From Pseudorasbora parva (lineage: Eukaryota; Chordata; Actinopteri; Cypriniformes; Gobionidae): 64,000 nt of DNA. Positions 35,586-47,089 of the stretch are shown in pieces (position 1 is the first letter of the stretch; every line of letters begins with the position of its first letter). The position numbers and the translations under genes were made by a program. Below the pieces are notes generated by a model. The model was not told the origin of the DNA. It saw only the letters and a list, made by a program, of their open reading frames with translations, and did no database searches. The stretch is from NCBI RefSeq assembly GCF_024679245.1, contig NC_090183.1, positions 22,925,355 to 22,989,354 of the forward strand, read 5' to 3'.

Positions 35586-37050
35586 TACATTTTAGTACAT
35601 AGTACATAGTACACAGCTCTGTGAAATACTTGATTCTGATTGGTCAATCACGCATTCCAGCAGTATGTTATTTCCAGATAACAACCGCTCATCCGGGGTT
35701 CTACAAGTTATCTTGACCGGTACTAATTCTATGCTTATTGTCGAGTTATCTGGGAATTTTACATCAGTATTTGCTTCTAACTCGACAAAAGCATCAGCCA
35801 TTCACAGGGGACACAGGGAACAACTCCAAATCACTTTTCAGCTCTTGTATTTGGTAATTTTGTCAAGTCAGACAGTAATTTTACAATTTGGCTCAATGAT
35901 TCGATAAGGTTGATAACCTTAAAGAAAAAAAAAAAAAACAAAGAAAAGAATACATAATTACTTAAGATTATATTCTTAAATGTGAAAAATGCAATGCAAA
36001 TACAGACTTTTCCACATACAACTGTCTCTAAATTTGTTAATTTACATGTATGAGCTTACTTTCATATTTATTAAACATAACATTATCATTCTGCATGAAC
36101 TATTTAAGTAAACCAGTGGTATAGGTCACTATTTCAAATTTTCTGAATACACAAGGTTGCAGTTTTTTATAAACACATAATAAACTGCATCACGCACTTA
36201 AATAATAACCACAGCATCAAATATCTAGCTAATCTTCTCTATATTGTGCATTATAATAGTCAAATAGCACAGATTTAAGTGACAATCAGTCCTTCATATA
36301 ATCAAAAATAGATATTTTCATACCATCAGTGTCCCTGAGATGACCGATCTCTGATGCGTTTCCCGTCTTGTTTTACTCACGGCAGTCTTTTAAATGTTCT
36401 GCATTCATCAATGCACATGCAGAAGTTGCATGTGCCTTTAATCCGCGTCGTAAGCTCACTGCGGCGATCGCATTTTCTGCTTTCTCTGCACTCTAATTCC
36501 GCGTGCGCGCGTGCATGCATCTGCCATGTGAGTTTCACTTTCTTCCGCCTTCACTCGTCATTATCCGCCGCTCGTCGTCACTTTCCGCTACTCCGTCAGT
36601 AGATTTGAATTTAGCTCCTCCGTTTTGCTGATTTTCTTTGACAGTGCAGAAATCTCAGACACAAATTTGCTTTTTTAGCTTCACACTTATCACTGGTGCC
36701 ACCTTGTGGCTGTTTAATACTTAAACAGCCATGTTTATATAATTTAATACTTTATAGTTTATATATTATAGTTTAATACTTGAACAGCCATGGCTACAAT
36801 TGAAGACTTCAAGGCGGGTTTCCTTTATAAAGTTTTAAATATGGATATTTTTCTTACACAAACGCATCGATTTGAATCAGAAGGCTCTATTAACCCATCG
36901 GAGCCGCGTGGAGGACGTTATTTGACGGACAGCTGCAAAAAAACAGCTACAACTACTGCTGGGATTAACGTTAGCCTGGACGTTTTAAATATAGTGATTG
37001 CTCCAACAGTGGACCTTTTTTCACCAAGCTGCTTGTCAATTTCCCCATAG

Positions 37051-37052
<2 letters not shown>
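35586..37052. other. Mixed dispersed repeat and unannotated sequence
   Basis: 35610-35910 (CTTGATTCTGATTGGTCAAT ... TTGATAACCTTAAAG) has the look of a common cyprinid dispersed repeat, but no second copy is in the window to prove it. 36340-36620 is GC-richer with several CpGs and no convincing ORF. The rest is AT-rich. Confidence 0.3.

Positions 37053-37142
<90 letters not shown>
37053..37142. repeat. (AT)n microsatellite
   Basis: 45 AT units, directly abutting the 3' part of a helicase-derived repeat. Confidence 0.97.
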
Positions 37143-37146
<4 letters not shown>

Positions 37147-37245
37147 GAAAGACAACTGTTTATTCCGCCCCTCGAATTGAACCCTGCCAATGGTGTGTTC
37201 ACAGACCCAACATCATGATGTGGGTCTGGCTTGTCAGACTAGAGA
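37143..37245 (+). mobile_element. Helicase-derived repeat, 3' end only (copy 2)
   Basis: Matches the last 100 bp of the copies at 13.4 and 42.4 kb: TTTGAAAGACAACTGTTTAT, then CCGCCCCTCGAATTGA and GATGTGGGTCTGGCTTGTCA. It is 5'-truncated at the microsatellite. Confidence 0.75.
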
Positions 37246-37733
37246 AGACCCGAAATGATCAGAAAATCAAGAGCTGTGAGAGAAAGTCTTTAGTCTTCAT
37301 TCTCACTTTTGTCTAGGAGAAACGATTGAGACATTAAAATCATATTGTGTGCTTTTTGCCCTTGCAAAACTCTCAACTAAGACAAGTGAGAGGGCTATAT
37401 AGTGCATGGATTTAAAGTTTGGCTATGATGACAGAACACGTCACTGAAATGAATGGCACAGTAACAGGGATATTTATAAAGTTGTATTCTGGGCACACAC
37501 TTCTCTGGCTGTGCTGGATGAGCAGAGGCTGGGGGAAATAGGGAAGGCCCCAAGCTTTTATCAATCCATGGAAGAGACAGAAGAGATCTCTGCCAAACCT
37601 TTCAGCCCTGCCATCAAGCTTGATTCACACATGCTCACGACACAATCTCCTGCAGCCTGTTATCAAAGCAAATTCCTCTTGTATGAATGAACATCCTGTA
37701 AACACACATGTGCACACACACGTGTGTACACAA

Positions 37734-37734
37734 A

Positions 37735-37808
<74 letters not shown>
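37734..37808. repeat. (CA)n microsatellite
   Basis: About 36 CA units with one AA interruption. Confidence 0.97.
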
Positions 37809-37809
<1 letters not shown>

Positions 37810-37811
<2 letters not shown>

Positions 37812-39485
37812 TATGTTTTTTATTTATTTTTCAGAAAAACAGATGGACACAGGCACGTGTGCAAGAGCACCCATGCACAAAACAGAGATGGAGAAAAATC
37901 TACAAATAGCATCAGCATCAGTGTAACTAAAGTGCACATGCCTTACAGCCCCAAACACTCTGACCTACAAGCATGACTCAGACATGCACATTTTGTTATA
38001 TAAGCATGTAGTGTTTAATCACCAGACCAGCCAAGTCTGATGGCAGGGCTGCAGGGGAGCAATGCCTATAAAAATAGAGGAAGTAGTCAGAAAATAATGA
38101 TATATGAGAAAAAAAAGGATGATGTCATGGCAGAAGATATAAAGGGATGTGATGGAGTGATTCAGTGAACAGAAAAAGGGCAAGTAAAATACTTTATATG
38201 TGCATATAGGAAGAAAATGCCAGTTGTGGAAAAAAAACCCAGATTTTCTTGTTGTGTATGCTGCATATTCTTTAAAGTCAGGTATTTTTTCCGTATTCAG
38301 AATTTTTAGAAAAGGTAAAGTCATGTGCATTACATATTACATGTTCAGTCTATATGCGTTGTGATGTTTCTTTACAAAGAAACATCGAAGTGAACTGGGA
38401 TTGTTTTTACACATTGTCTTTGTCATTTTTATGTGAAAAGCACAAAAGAAAACCTGGACCCAGTTTATATTTGGTGGACCCAGTTTATATATGTATTACT
38501 ATGTACTAACATTTAATCATTTGATACAATACACGTCAGCCGATATATTGCGCCGATATTTTTTAATGTATTCCAACGGCCGATATCCGTGTTTAGTAGC
38601 GCCAATTTAAAGTCAGGGATGCCCGCGGACAACCCCATGTTATCAGTGTGGTGGAATGAGCTGCTGCCGCATGTGCTGCCCCAAGCCAAAACGTTTGGAA
38701 GATTTAACAGCAGTCATGGGAGATAAAGATAAGGCTTAAATTCTAAGTCACATGGCCATATATTTACTGTATATTACCAATAAACTATGAAGTGTTGCTT
38801 CACTTAGTGAAAGAAAAAATGAATAGCATAGAACTAAATTTCACTCTGTGCGTGGGGTGGAGAAGGTGGCAGCTATCACAAACACTGCAGTGTGACTGAG
38901 GGACACGTTACTTTGCCCTGCAGACAGCACCATGCTTGGAGACACATAGCTGTCCTGGAGCAGCCCAGAACAGTGTATGACATTTGTTTGGAAGCATGGT
39001 TTGATGCAGGCCCGATTTCAAGGGGGTGCTAGAGGGTGCTAAGTACCCTCAAATACAAGCAAAAGCACCCTCAGTTGATACTGTAATAATATACAGGCGA
39101 AACAGATGGGGAGGTTTGCACATTTGTTCACGCTTTGGAAAGCGCCAAATACATCTATTTACAACATGTTTTTGCAGCGGTTTTGCAGCAGAATCTCACC
39201 CCTTAAAAATGGCATTTTTTATTCAGTGGTGAGTTAATGCAGGCCCGTGAAACTCGAGGCTATACCGTCTATAAAATCCATTGAATAAAACTATTGATTT
39301 TCATGCTGCTAAGAGGACCAAAGGCCAACTGCAAGCTGCAAAGTTTCGGAAGTGACATCTAAATATAAATGCTTTACTCTCTCTGCACAAGCCAGACATT
39401 TCCTTGTGAGACCCAAAATAGAGGTTTACACATTAATTTACATTATTAGTTAGTATAATATGTTATTAAGGAATTAATACATTAT
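37810..39485. other. Non-coding sequence with small repeat fragments
   Basis: Holds a perfect 11-bp inverted repeat (GATGTTTCTTT, 38363-38386). A possible repeat piece lies around 38530-38790 (CGGCCGATATCCGTG type), and an unassigned stretch at 39000-39250 has GCAGGCCCG at each end. No gene is recognised. Confidence 0.35.
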
Positions 39486-39851
39486 GGGCCCTATTTTAAC
39501 GATCTGAAACGCAAGTGTCAAAGCGCGAAGCGGAAGTAACTTTGTGGGCGGGTCTCGGCGCTGTTGCTATTTTCCCGGCGGGATAAACGCGCAACGCGCC
39601 ACTGACTTTAGACAAGATTTTTTCTGGTCAGAGGCACAACTGTTTAACGGAACAGCAAAATAGCACCAGGGATTGTTTGCGCCGGAACACGCCTCCTTTT
39701 TTGCGCTGAACCGCCCAGGGAGCGCAAGTTCATTCACTAGTTTAGCGACGTGCTTCTGTGGAGGGAAAAGCGCGCTTTGCGCGGGTGCAAAATAGGAATG
39801 ACACATGCGTCGGTGTACAAAGTCAATTGCGCTGGGTGCAAGATAGGGCCC
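39486..39851. mobile_element. MITE with GGGCCCTAT termini
   Basis: It begins GGGCCCTATTTTAACGATC and ends GGTGCAAGATAGGGCCC, an inverted pair of about 12 bp. GC-rich interior with many GCGC words. No convincing target-site duplication is visible, so the superfamily is left open. It is a common fish repeat type. Confidence 0.6.
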
Positions 39852-40049
39852 TCTGACACATTTAACTAATAACTTTTTAATAATTACTTAATCTATTAAT
39901 CATGTAGAATCTTCATTAGTTGCTGATGCAGTAATCATTAATACATGGGTTAGTTCACCATTAGTAATACATTAACTCATGATTATCTGTGCATTAATTA
40001 AGCATGAATTAATGCATATTAGTGCACCCGTATTGTAAAGTGTTACCAT

Positions 40050-40305
40050 AATGAGTAACAGCTGCGCGCTGCACCGGTCTTGTCTCATGGAGGAGTGTTG
40101 GGATCATTAAGGAGGAGTGACGATAGTGAAGGACCAGAACCAGGCCTGAATTTTATGTTGTGGTTTTGTTTACGTTTTGTTAAGCGTTTGCGCGGCAGTC
40201 GTCCGTGAGCCTTTACTTTCAGTTTGTGTTTGATTATTTGATTAAAATTGTTAAATGTTCGCCGGTTCCTGCCTCCTTCCTTCCCTGAAATAAGAACTGT
40301 GTTAC
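40050..40305 (+). mobile_element. LTR-like fragment (Ty3/Gypsy-type), copy 3
   Basis: Shares CACCGGTCTTGTCTC, GGACCAGAACCAGGCCTG, and GTTCGCCGGTTCCTGCCTCC followed by TTCCTTCCC with the copy at 33.2 kb. After the terminal GTTAC the text continues CCTGGCGCGGTTCGTTTGG, which may be the start of internal sequence (open for about 25 codons, ARFVWSALARLEEV), but no polyprotein follows. Confidence 0.5.
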
Positions 40306-40831
40306 TCCGTTCTGTGCCCTGGCGCGGTTCGTTTGGTCGGCCTTGGCCCGCTTGGAAGAGGTGTGCCAGAGCACAGAACAGATTAACCTTATTGATTAAC
40401 ATAATTTATAGTTTGCGAGTAAAGCTGTAAATTCCTTGATCAAAGACAGCTGCCTTCATAATAATCTTCTGATACGTGCAGTGCAGTCAAGAGAAAATCA
40501 CTGTGCAGCATAAATGATAAATCTATTAGGCAGTCTATTAGTGAAACTGCTTTTCTTTTGGTCTTCTTCAAAACAAAAAAAAATTGCATCATGAATGACA
40601 CAAGCATGCTCCGGCCCGGTACGTTAAGTGCAAATGTGAGTGCAGGCCAGCGGGGGAGTAGGGAGGGGGGGCACATTCATGAAAGAAATGTTATAGAGGA
40701 AGCGGAGTGTTGCAAAGCGTGGTCAACCGCGAAGAAGAGCACCTGCCACAACGGCTTGAGTAAACAATACAGGATCTGCCGGCTCCTGTAGAAAACCAAA
40801 CGTGTCACCAATTACACAAGCAGCAGGCAAC

Positions 40832-42743
40832 CAGTGGTGGAATGTAACGAAGTACAAATACTTCGTTACTTTACTTAGGTACATTTTTCACGTATCTGTA
40901 CTTTACTTAAGTAGAATCAATAGTGCATACTTTTTACTTTTACATTTTGCAGCAAATATTTTACTTTCTACTCCACTACATTCCTACAACGTTCCGTTAC
41001 ATTTTCGTTACATTTTCTGATCAGTTTCAGGGCTCGAGATTAAGGTTTGTTCGGATAATTAATGGATAATAACAGGCTAATGTGTGAACTGACGGTTGCG
41101 CTGTTGACAATTGTGCAGCCTCTCGTGAAGAAATGGAAACAAACCAATGCCTCTCATACAGAGAAACACAGTAACATACTGCAGTAAATATTCAAAATGT
41201 GAAGGTTTTTATATTTTATAACATATAATATAGTTAAAAAAACATCACATGACAAGACCAAGAGTGCTGTTTTCCTGAATACCATCACGACTGAAAATGT
41301 GACAGATTTCATGACAGTTCCATAAACAATTAATTAAAATTAGTCACTTACAATTTAGATGCAATATAAACTGCTTTTGCTCTGTTACAGCAGCGAAAAT
41401 ATTTCCAAGATCAGATCATTTTCCACATCAGAACCACAACGCATCTCACAGCATTGTGTGAATGATTCAGCGTTTGAATGAATCGGTTGAATCAAAGATT
41501 CAGTGACCTGTTTCGTAAACGACTGCCTCATTCATGAACGAATCAGCTGTTTGAACGAACCGACTCAATGACCACTCATTAAGACCTGCCGCCACCTACT
41601 GGTAGTTTAGTTTCATGTTTAAATATTTTTTCCAACGTTTCTTATTTGTATTAAAAATATATATTTAAAACAATCATAACATTATTTAATGCAGTTGTAA
41701 TTTTTCAGTGTAAATTATTTAATTTAACAACCATATAGCGTTATTCTAATTTAATTTATTGATCAAATTTAAGAATATAAAAGGAAAGCTGAAGCATATC
41801 CTATATTTAAGATTAATCCTCATAAATATGAAGATTTAAATACATTAAAGCTGATGAAAATGTTACTTCTGAATATTGATATTTAACTCTGCAGATCACC
41901 CTTAGCCTAGAAATATTGACGCACAGCAAATCTAATCTGCCCGCGAGTGTCGTCTAGCAACTCTCAATACCCTTCTGAGCTGTAAATGCCAAACTCCGGT
42001 CGGGCCAATCACATCGTGTATAGAGTCGGTGGGCAGGGCTTAACATAATGACGGCAGAGTTGCGCTTGCGTGCTTCTAGCTTTCTTTTACTGTCTATGGC
42101 TTCTAGTCAACTCAGAATCTCGCGAACGGCGGTCTTTCAAATCAGCTTTGACTGCAACTCTGGAAGACTTGGAGTTAAGCTTTTCTCTGAGAAAAGAACA
42201 AAGAACGGCACTGAAGTCATTCTTAAGAAGGGAAGATGTGTTTGGAGTTTTGCCGACCGGATGCGGTGAAAGTTTAAATTTCAACTAGCTCTGCTTCACC
42301 TTGGTTGCTCTGGTTGGTTGTAGCGCTATCCTATCGCGTGCAGAGGTAGTTTGAAAGACAACCGTTTATCCCGCCCCTCGAATTGAGCCCTGTAAATGGT
42401 GTGTTTCCAGACCAAACATCTTGATGTGGGTCTGGCTTGTCAAGTTAGATCACCCTGATATTGTGAGTCGGAATGTAAACTGGGCAACAGATGATACGCA
42501 CAATAAGCCTACATTAACCCAAAACTAACTTAATTAAAACAGATATTATACTTTTTTTTAATTATTAGAATATAGACATTAAGACAATAAATTGTTATAC
42601 AAGTACTTTTACTTTTAATATTTAAAGTACATTTAAAATCAAGTACTTTTTTACTTTTACATAAGAAGGGTTGTTGTTGTAGTACTTCTACTTTTACTAA
42701 AGTAAATATGGCTCTGGTTATTTGTACTTTTCTTCCACCACAG
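40832..42743 (+). mobile_element. hAT element with perfect 8-bp target duplication
   Basis: Flanked by CAGGCAAC on both sides (40824-40831 and 42744-42751). The ends are CAGTGGTGGAATGTAACG and, inverted, CTGTGGTGGAAGAAAAG. Subterminal AAGTAC/TTTACTTTTAC words are enriched at both ends, related to the hAT fragment at 32533. It carries no open transposase. At 41985-42455 it contains a helicase-derived repeat, a nested insertion. Confidence 0.9.
41985..42455 (+). mobile_element. Helicase-derived repeat, copy 3, with RecQ-like fragment
   Basis: From about 42160 the frame reads LRKEQRTALKSFLRREDVFG, then VLPTGCGESLNF and a stop. This is the start of a superfamily-2 (RecQ-like) helicase: the Q-motif-like K-x-E-Q and motif I (Walker A) with its Lys changed to Glu (GCGES instead of GxGKS). 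The remaining 170 bp are non-coding and match the copies at 13.4 and 37.1 kb. Such helicase-bearing repeats are common in cyprinid genomes (from memory). The motor domain is otherwise missing. Confidence 0.7.
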
Positions 42744-42759
42744 CAGGCAACCAACCAAT

Positions 42760-43970
42760 CAGAGTTGAGGGGAGAAAGCTTAGTGTGTCTCCATCTATCT
42801 GCGCCTGGGGGCCGGGGAGCCCTGCAGATCAAAACGAGCTGGGTGGCAAATGTGACAGGGTTTGGATAAGGAGAGCAAGTGAGAGGTGGGTAGAACCACA
42901 AAACCACGTCTGTCTCAACCATGAAAGGCCGGGGAAGCTTGAAGTGATCTTGCTTGATTGCTTCAGCTCAAGACGCCTATGGGTCCACTGGCAGGGAAGA
43001 CGATTACTGTGGGCTCCCCAAATTGTGGCTGGTGGGGGGTGAACTGGGTCACTCCTCCTACCGGCTAACTCCATCCTGAACTCCAAGAAGTGCTCTCTGG
43101 GTTGAGAGGGGAAGGAGGTTAGAATATTCCCTAACTCTCCTTGGCATAAACTGCTTGAGAGCTGCTGACTAGGACTTGGTGGATCGAATCTTGTCAACCA
43201 CTGTGTTGAATGCCTCCCTGAACGACCCAAACTGAGAGACAGGGGTGTCCAAAAGGAAGAGCCTCTCCTTATCACGTATTTCTAAAGTTGAGCCACAGAT
43301 GTTTTGCAGCCACCGTACACCCACCATAGAACGTCCTATAGCATGCACAGTATGTTTGCTGGCTCTTTAAGCCAAATCTGTAGCTTTTTGAATGTCCTTG
43401 ACAGTCACCGCCCTCGTCTTTCTCCTTCAAAACATCCGTCTGGTAGGCTTGAAGAATTGCCATAGAATGAAGGGTCATGTCTGCTTGACCAGTTGCCATG
43501 TAGGACTTTCCAGTAAGGCCAAAGACCTGCAGGGTTTAGTGTGAAGGAGGGGGCAAGATGTCCAAGAAGAAGCTGAAGATGTCTTCGACCGTTGGGATGG
43601 TGGAATAGCCCTGCTCTACAGGACCAACAAGGTTGGTGAAGTAAGCGGCTGCTGCATTAGTCAAGTAGCATGTAAAAGCACCACAATAAGCTCAAAGCTG
43701 GCTGCAGAAAGCTGCACTTCCTGGCCACTAGGTGAGAAAGCGTTGTCAACTAAAGCAGGCCCAAAATCCTCAGAGTCAGAATCTGCAGTGTAAACACCAT
43801 CTCTGAAGGAAACTGTCTTGCACGCATACTCAGGAGAGGGAGGGAGAGAAAGGGCGAGGCCCGTCTGCTCACTCTCCATTTCCTCGAGCTCTAGATCCAA
43901 ACCTCAGGTCCCAGATCCAGTCGAGTCCTCAGTGGCTTCGAGAGTCTGACAGGGGACTGACAGTCTGACT
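42760..43970 (-). pseudogene. DIRS gag-like relic (copy 4)
   Basis: On the minus strand MATGQADMTLHSMAILQAYQ, followed by TDVLKEKDEGG (43430-43499), aligns with AGQAAACLHTMAIVQAYQ of the 30-kb DIRS gag. Flanking pieces in other frames also match: an acidic stretch VYTADSDSEDFGPALVDNAF (about 43740-43800) and LWLNFRNT corresponding to HLWLNPTE, with FLLDTPVS equivalent to FFLDAPLS. Several frameshifts and stops are present. It is cut on one side by the hAT insertion flank and on the other by a TTAA element at 43980. No recombinase or ITR is visible. Confidence 0.75.
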
Positions 43971-44255
43971 CCTTCTTAAAGGAATGGTAAAACACAATAT
44001 TTTGAAGGCTTGATTGTGTTTGCGAGGTACACTGTAACGTGTTCATGCTTTGTTTAAAAAAATGCATTATTTTTCATATATTTTACCTTTATTCTATACT
44101 TATCTTTCCCTCCTTGTAAAAAAGGTCTGATCGTTTCCGTGTTCTAAGAAGCCGGTCCCTCAAAAATATGCAATGGGACTGGTTAGCTGGCCCAGTGCGT
44201 TGTGATTCGTGCATGTGTTTGCACGAATGTGTTTGTTTATCGGTAAGTTATCACA

Positions 44256-44770
44256 GGCTGTGGGCGGGGCGGGGTGGCACCATTATATGTTTTCAACACT
44301 GACAGGAAATCGGAGCCTGCTGGATTTACAATATAAGATCATCTTCACTTCACCTGATATACTGTATGTCATGTGACATTACGTAAGGGAACAGGGTCGA
44401 AAATGGTTGTGTTAGTTGTATTATGTATAATGTTATTATGCTGTGGGCATCCACATCACCATAAAATGTTTACAATGATAGAGCCTGCTGAATTTAGAAC
44501 ACAAAATCATCCACTTCTCCTGATATAGGGTGAATTCAAGGTGATTAGGACACTTTTTGGCATTGAGATGACTTCGGAAAAGTGTCCCAATCACCCTGAA
44601 TTCAACATTATGTGAGGGAACAGGGTAGAAAATGATCATGTTAGTTGATCGGTAAAGTTATCATGGGCTGTGGGCGTCCGCGCCGCCGTTATATGTTTAC
44701 AACACTGATGGAGATGGGGCCTGCTGGATTTACAACCTAGGATCATCCACTTCTCCTGATATATGTGACA
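44256..44770 (+). repeat. Degenerate tandem array of three units
   Basis: Units start at GGCTGTGGGCGG (about 44257), GCTGTGGGCATCC (about 44440) and GGGCTGTGGGCGTCC (about 44666). All share TATGTTTTCAACACTGA-type text, GCCTGCTGGATTTACAA and CACTTCTCCTGATAT. The second unit is lengthened by a palindrome at 44530-44605. Confidence 0.8.
44530..44605. repeat. Palindrome (29-bp arms) inside one array unit
   Basis: GGTGAATTCAAGGTGATTAG with GACACTTTT pairs with AAAAGTGTC and CCAATCACCCTGAATTCAAC, with about four mismatches and an 18-base loop. The neighbouring units lack it. Confidence 0.85.
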
Positions 44771-45135
44771 TTTTTATGATTGTGTAATGTAATTTGAAGT
44801 ATATGAAACCCAAAATAATCATTAAAAAGACAATGAGCTCAGTCAGTCTATTACTCACTCAGTCTCTCACTCATTGTGGCTCAGCGCCAGTCAACGCGCT
44901 AAAGCAGATTTACATTTTTTAATTTGGCAGTTAATCACTGAACGTTCTAATCACATATATGTGATTGTACGCTCCAGGGACCAGCATAGAATATGATTGT
45001 ATGTGTCAAAGGGTTAACAAACTGGTTTGCAGAGCCAATCAGTGTTTTAATTTGTTTACTTCCTTGATAAAACCTACAATTAACAATACAAACTATTACA
45101 GGAAAACACATAAACAAAAAATAAATCATACTTAC

Positions 45136-46136
45136 TAGGGGTGACCCCGAATAGTTGAAAATTCAACGCATCAATATTCGGAACCGGATTAGACCACCGA
45201 TCTCACAGTTGAATCTTCGGGGGTGTTATGAAACGAGGATCATAACATTTTGGCAATATAGGAGTGCTCAATATTTTAAAGACGTGGTGCAATGTTGAGC
45301 TTCTCATCCGGTGTGCAATCCCTTTAAGGGCACTGAGCTTCGCGTCTGTGTGCGACCCCTTTAAGGGTGCCGAGCTTCGCACCGTACGCAATACAAAGCT
45401 CAGTGCCGTGCCTTTAAAATTCGAACATATTGTTTTCAATGAGTGTACACACACCGGCGGCGGCATACGGCGCCTGTCCTCGGCAACTCATAAAGTTGTT
45501 TAAAATCCTGGCAAGCCACAGAGCACCATTTCAAGGTTTTATATTCAATTGATATAACATTTCCCTCAATTCATCAAAGTGCATACTGATTTCACCCTGT
45601 GCTAGTAGATACACCCATCATGGAGCTCTACTGTCAGAAGTCGATTCAAAATTGAGCTTGCGCGCATATAATGTGCGCGTCCGGTGTGAGATATCTGAGA
45701 AGCGGTGCTGAGCTTCACGTCTGGTGTGCGACCCCCTTTAGGCACAATCGGCTTAAGTAAACGCACATTTAAAGGGTTATTTTCCTTTCTAGGCAGGTAT
45801 TTTTTTTTTTAGGTTTATTATCAAATTGTTCTTTTATATATCTGTGTTCTGTATTTTTAAAATGTTTATCCACCACATTACCTTTAATTTAAACCTATAA
45901 GAAAACCATTGTCAGTTCGTTTGCCAGTTGGCAGGCAGTTTTGGTCGCTTTATCAAAAGTTGTTGCTGCAGTGTGTAAAGGAAAATAATAATAGTTTTAC
46001 CCTCCTGCTGACTAGTGTCGTGCCCCTCCCAACCCATTCACACACACACACACAGATGATTTGACTATCAGTCGAACATGGAAAGATTAGACAATTCTGA
46101 TTTGAATGTGTAAATCCTTAGTCGGGGACACCTCTA
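45136..46136. mobile_element. hAT-like element X, copy 2 (uninterrupted)
   Basis: It starts TAGGGGTGACCCCGAATAGT and ends, inverted, TAGAGGTGTCCCCGACTAAG. It is flanked by a perfect 8-bp duplication ATACTTAC (45128-45135 and 46137-46144), the hAT hallmark. No coding capacity. It shows the site (ATAATAGTTTTACCC at 45990-46001) where copy 1 received the DIRS. Short internal duplications such as TGCGACCCCTTTAAGGG also occur. Confidence 0.9.
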
Positions 46137-46339
46137 ATACTTACAGGTTGTGGCGCGTAAACAGCTTCTGTTTTTAAAATTGGAACTGCTCCATCTTTCA
46201 GTACAAGCCTTTGTGCTAATCCTGCATTGAACTCAACGATTGTGAGCTTTCCTCCATAAAATGTGCAGCACAGAGAGCAAGATTTGGGTAATAATTATGA
46301 GGGACAGAGTTCACATTCTATTTTAACCATTGATCCCTA

Positions 46340-46735
46340 CACTGTAAAAAATTTGTGGTGTTTTTTATTGGTTTAACTTAAAAAAGTAAGTAACCTGGTT
46401 GCCTTAAAATTTTGAGTTTATTGAAATTAAAAATTTGAGTTGATACAATGAAGGAAATTAGTTTAATAAATAGAAACTCAAAATATTTTTGTATCTGAAC
46501 CACATAAAAAATGTGATAAATCATGAAAAAGCACAATTTGGCATGTTTCTCTGCGTCATCAGAAATAACACACACATTATTACCCAATATGCTTACAAAA
46601 TCTTTTAATAATATTTTAATAAAGGTTGTCGAATCTCAAAAAATGTTCATTGTATTAACTCAGAATTTTAATTTCAATGAACTCAAAATTTTAAGGCAAC
46701 CAGGTAACTTTTTTTCTAAATAATTTTTTACAGTG
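46340..46735. mobile_element. Fold-back MITE with CACTGTAAAAAA termini
   Basis: TA on both sides (46338-46339 and 46736-46737). Ends CACTGTAAAAAATTT and, inverted, CACTGTAAAAAATTA. Arms extend about 100 bp (GTAACCTGGTTGCCTTAAAA with its inverse). The TA duplication suggests Tc1/mariner, while the CACT start would fit EnSpm, so the superfamily is left open. Confidence 0.75.
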
Positions 46736-47089
46736 TATCTCCCCCGCCAACTGAACAAAGCGGAACAGCATTTCGTCGGCAACTATACTACAACAACTCT
46801 TCTCCACAGCAAAAAAAAAATGGCCTTGTCCCTCTTTTTTAATATTCTCGGAGGAGGGGTTTATGTAAATAATGGAGCTTGAGATGTCACCAACCCTGGA
46901 GGAAAATGCTGTAGTTCCCTACTGGCCATTTGCTGTAGTCCTTAGAAATTGATTTCTTTAAAAGCAAATATCTCCCTTTGCTTTAAACTTTGAACGCTGT
47001 AACTTTGCAGATGTTGTTTATGCTCAAACAGCAACATTACACACTAGCTAAAGTTAGAAAAGTGAAATTGTGTTTTACCACCCCTTTAA

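Larger units (their letters stand above)
43980..47085. mobile_element. TTAA-flanked transposon of about 3.1 kb holding other insertions
   Basis: TTAA on both sides (43976-43979 and 47086-47089). The termini AGGAATGGTAAAACACAAT and, inverted, AGGGGTGGTAAAACACAAT match at about 17 of 19 positions. Inside: a tandem array (44256-44770), hAT-like element X copy 2 (45136-46136) and a fold-back MITE (46340-46735). No transposase ORF. Removing the two insertions leaves about 1.7 kb. Confidence 0.75.

Noticed and set aside
35592..35801. 69-codon minus-strand frame
   Set aside because: It lies in what looks like a dispersed non-coding repeat and has no recognisable domain.
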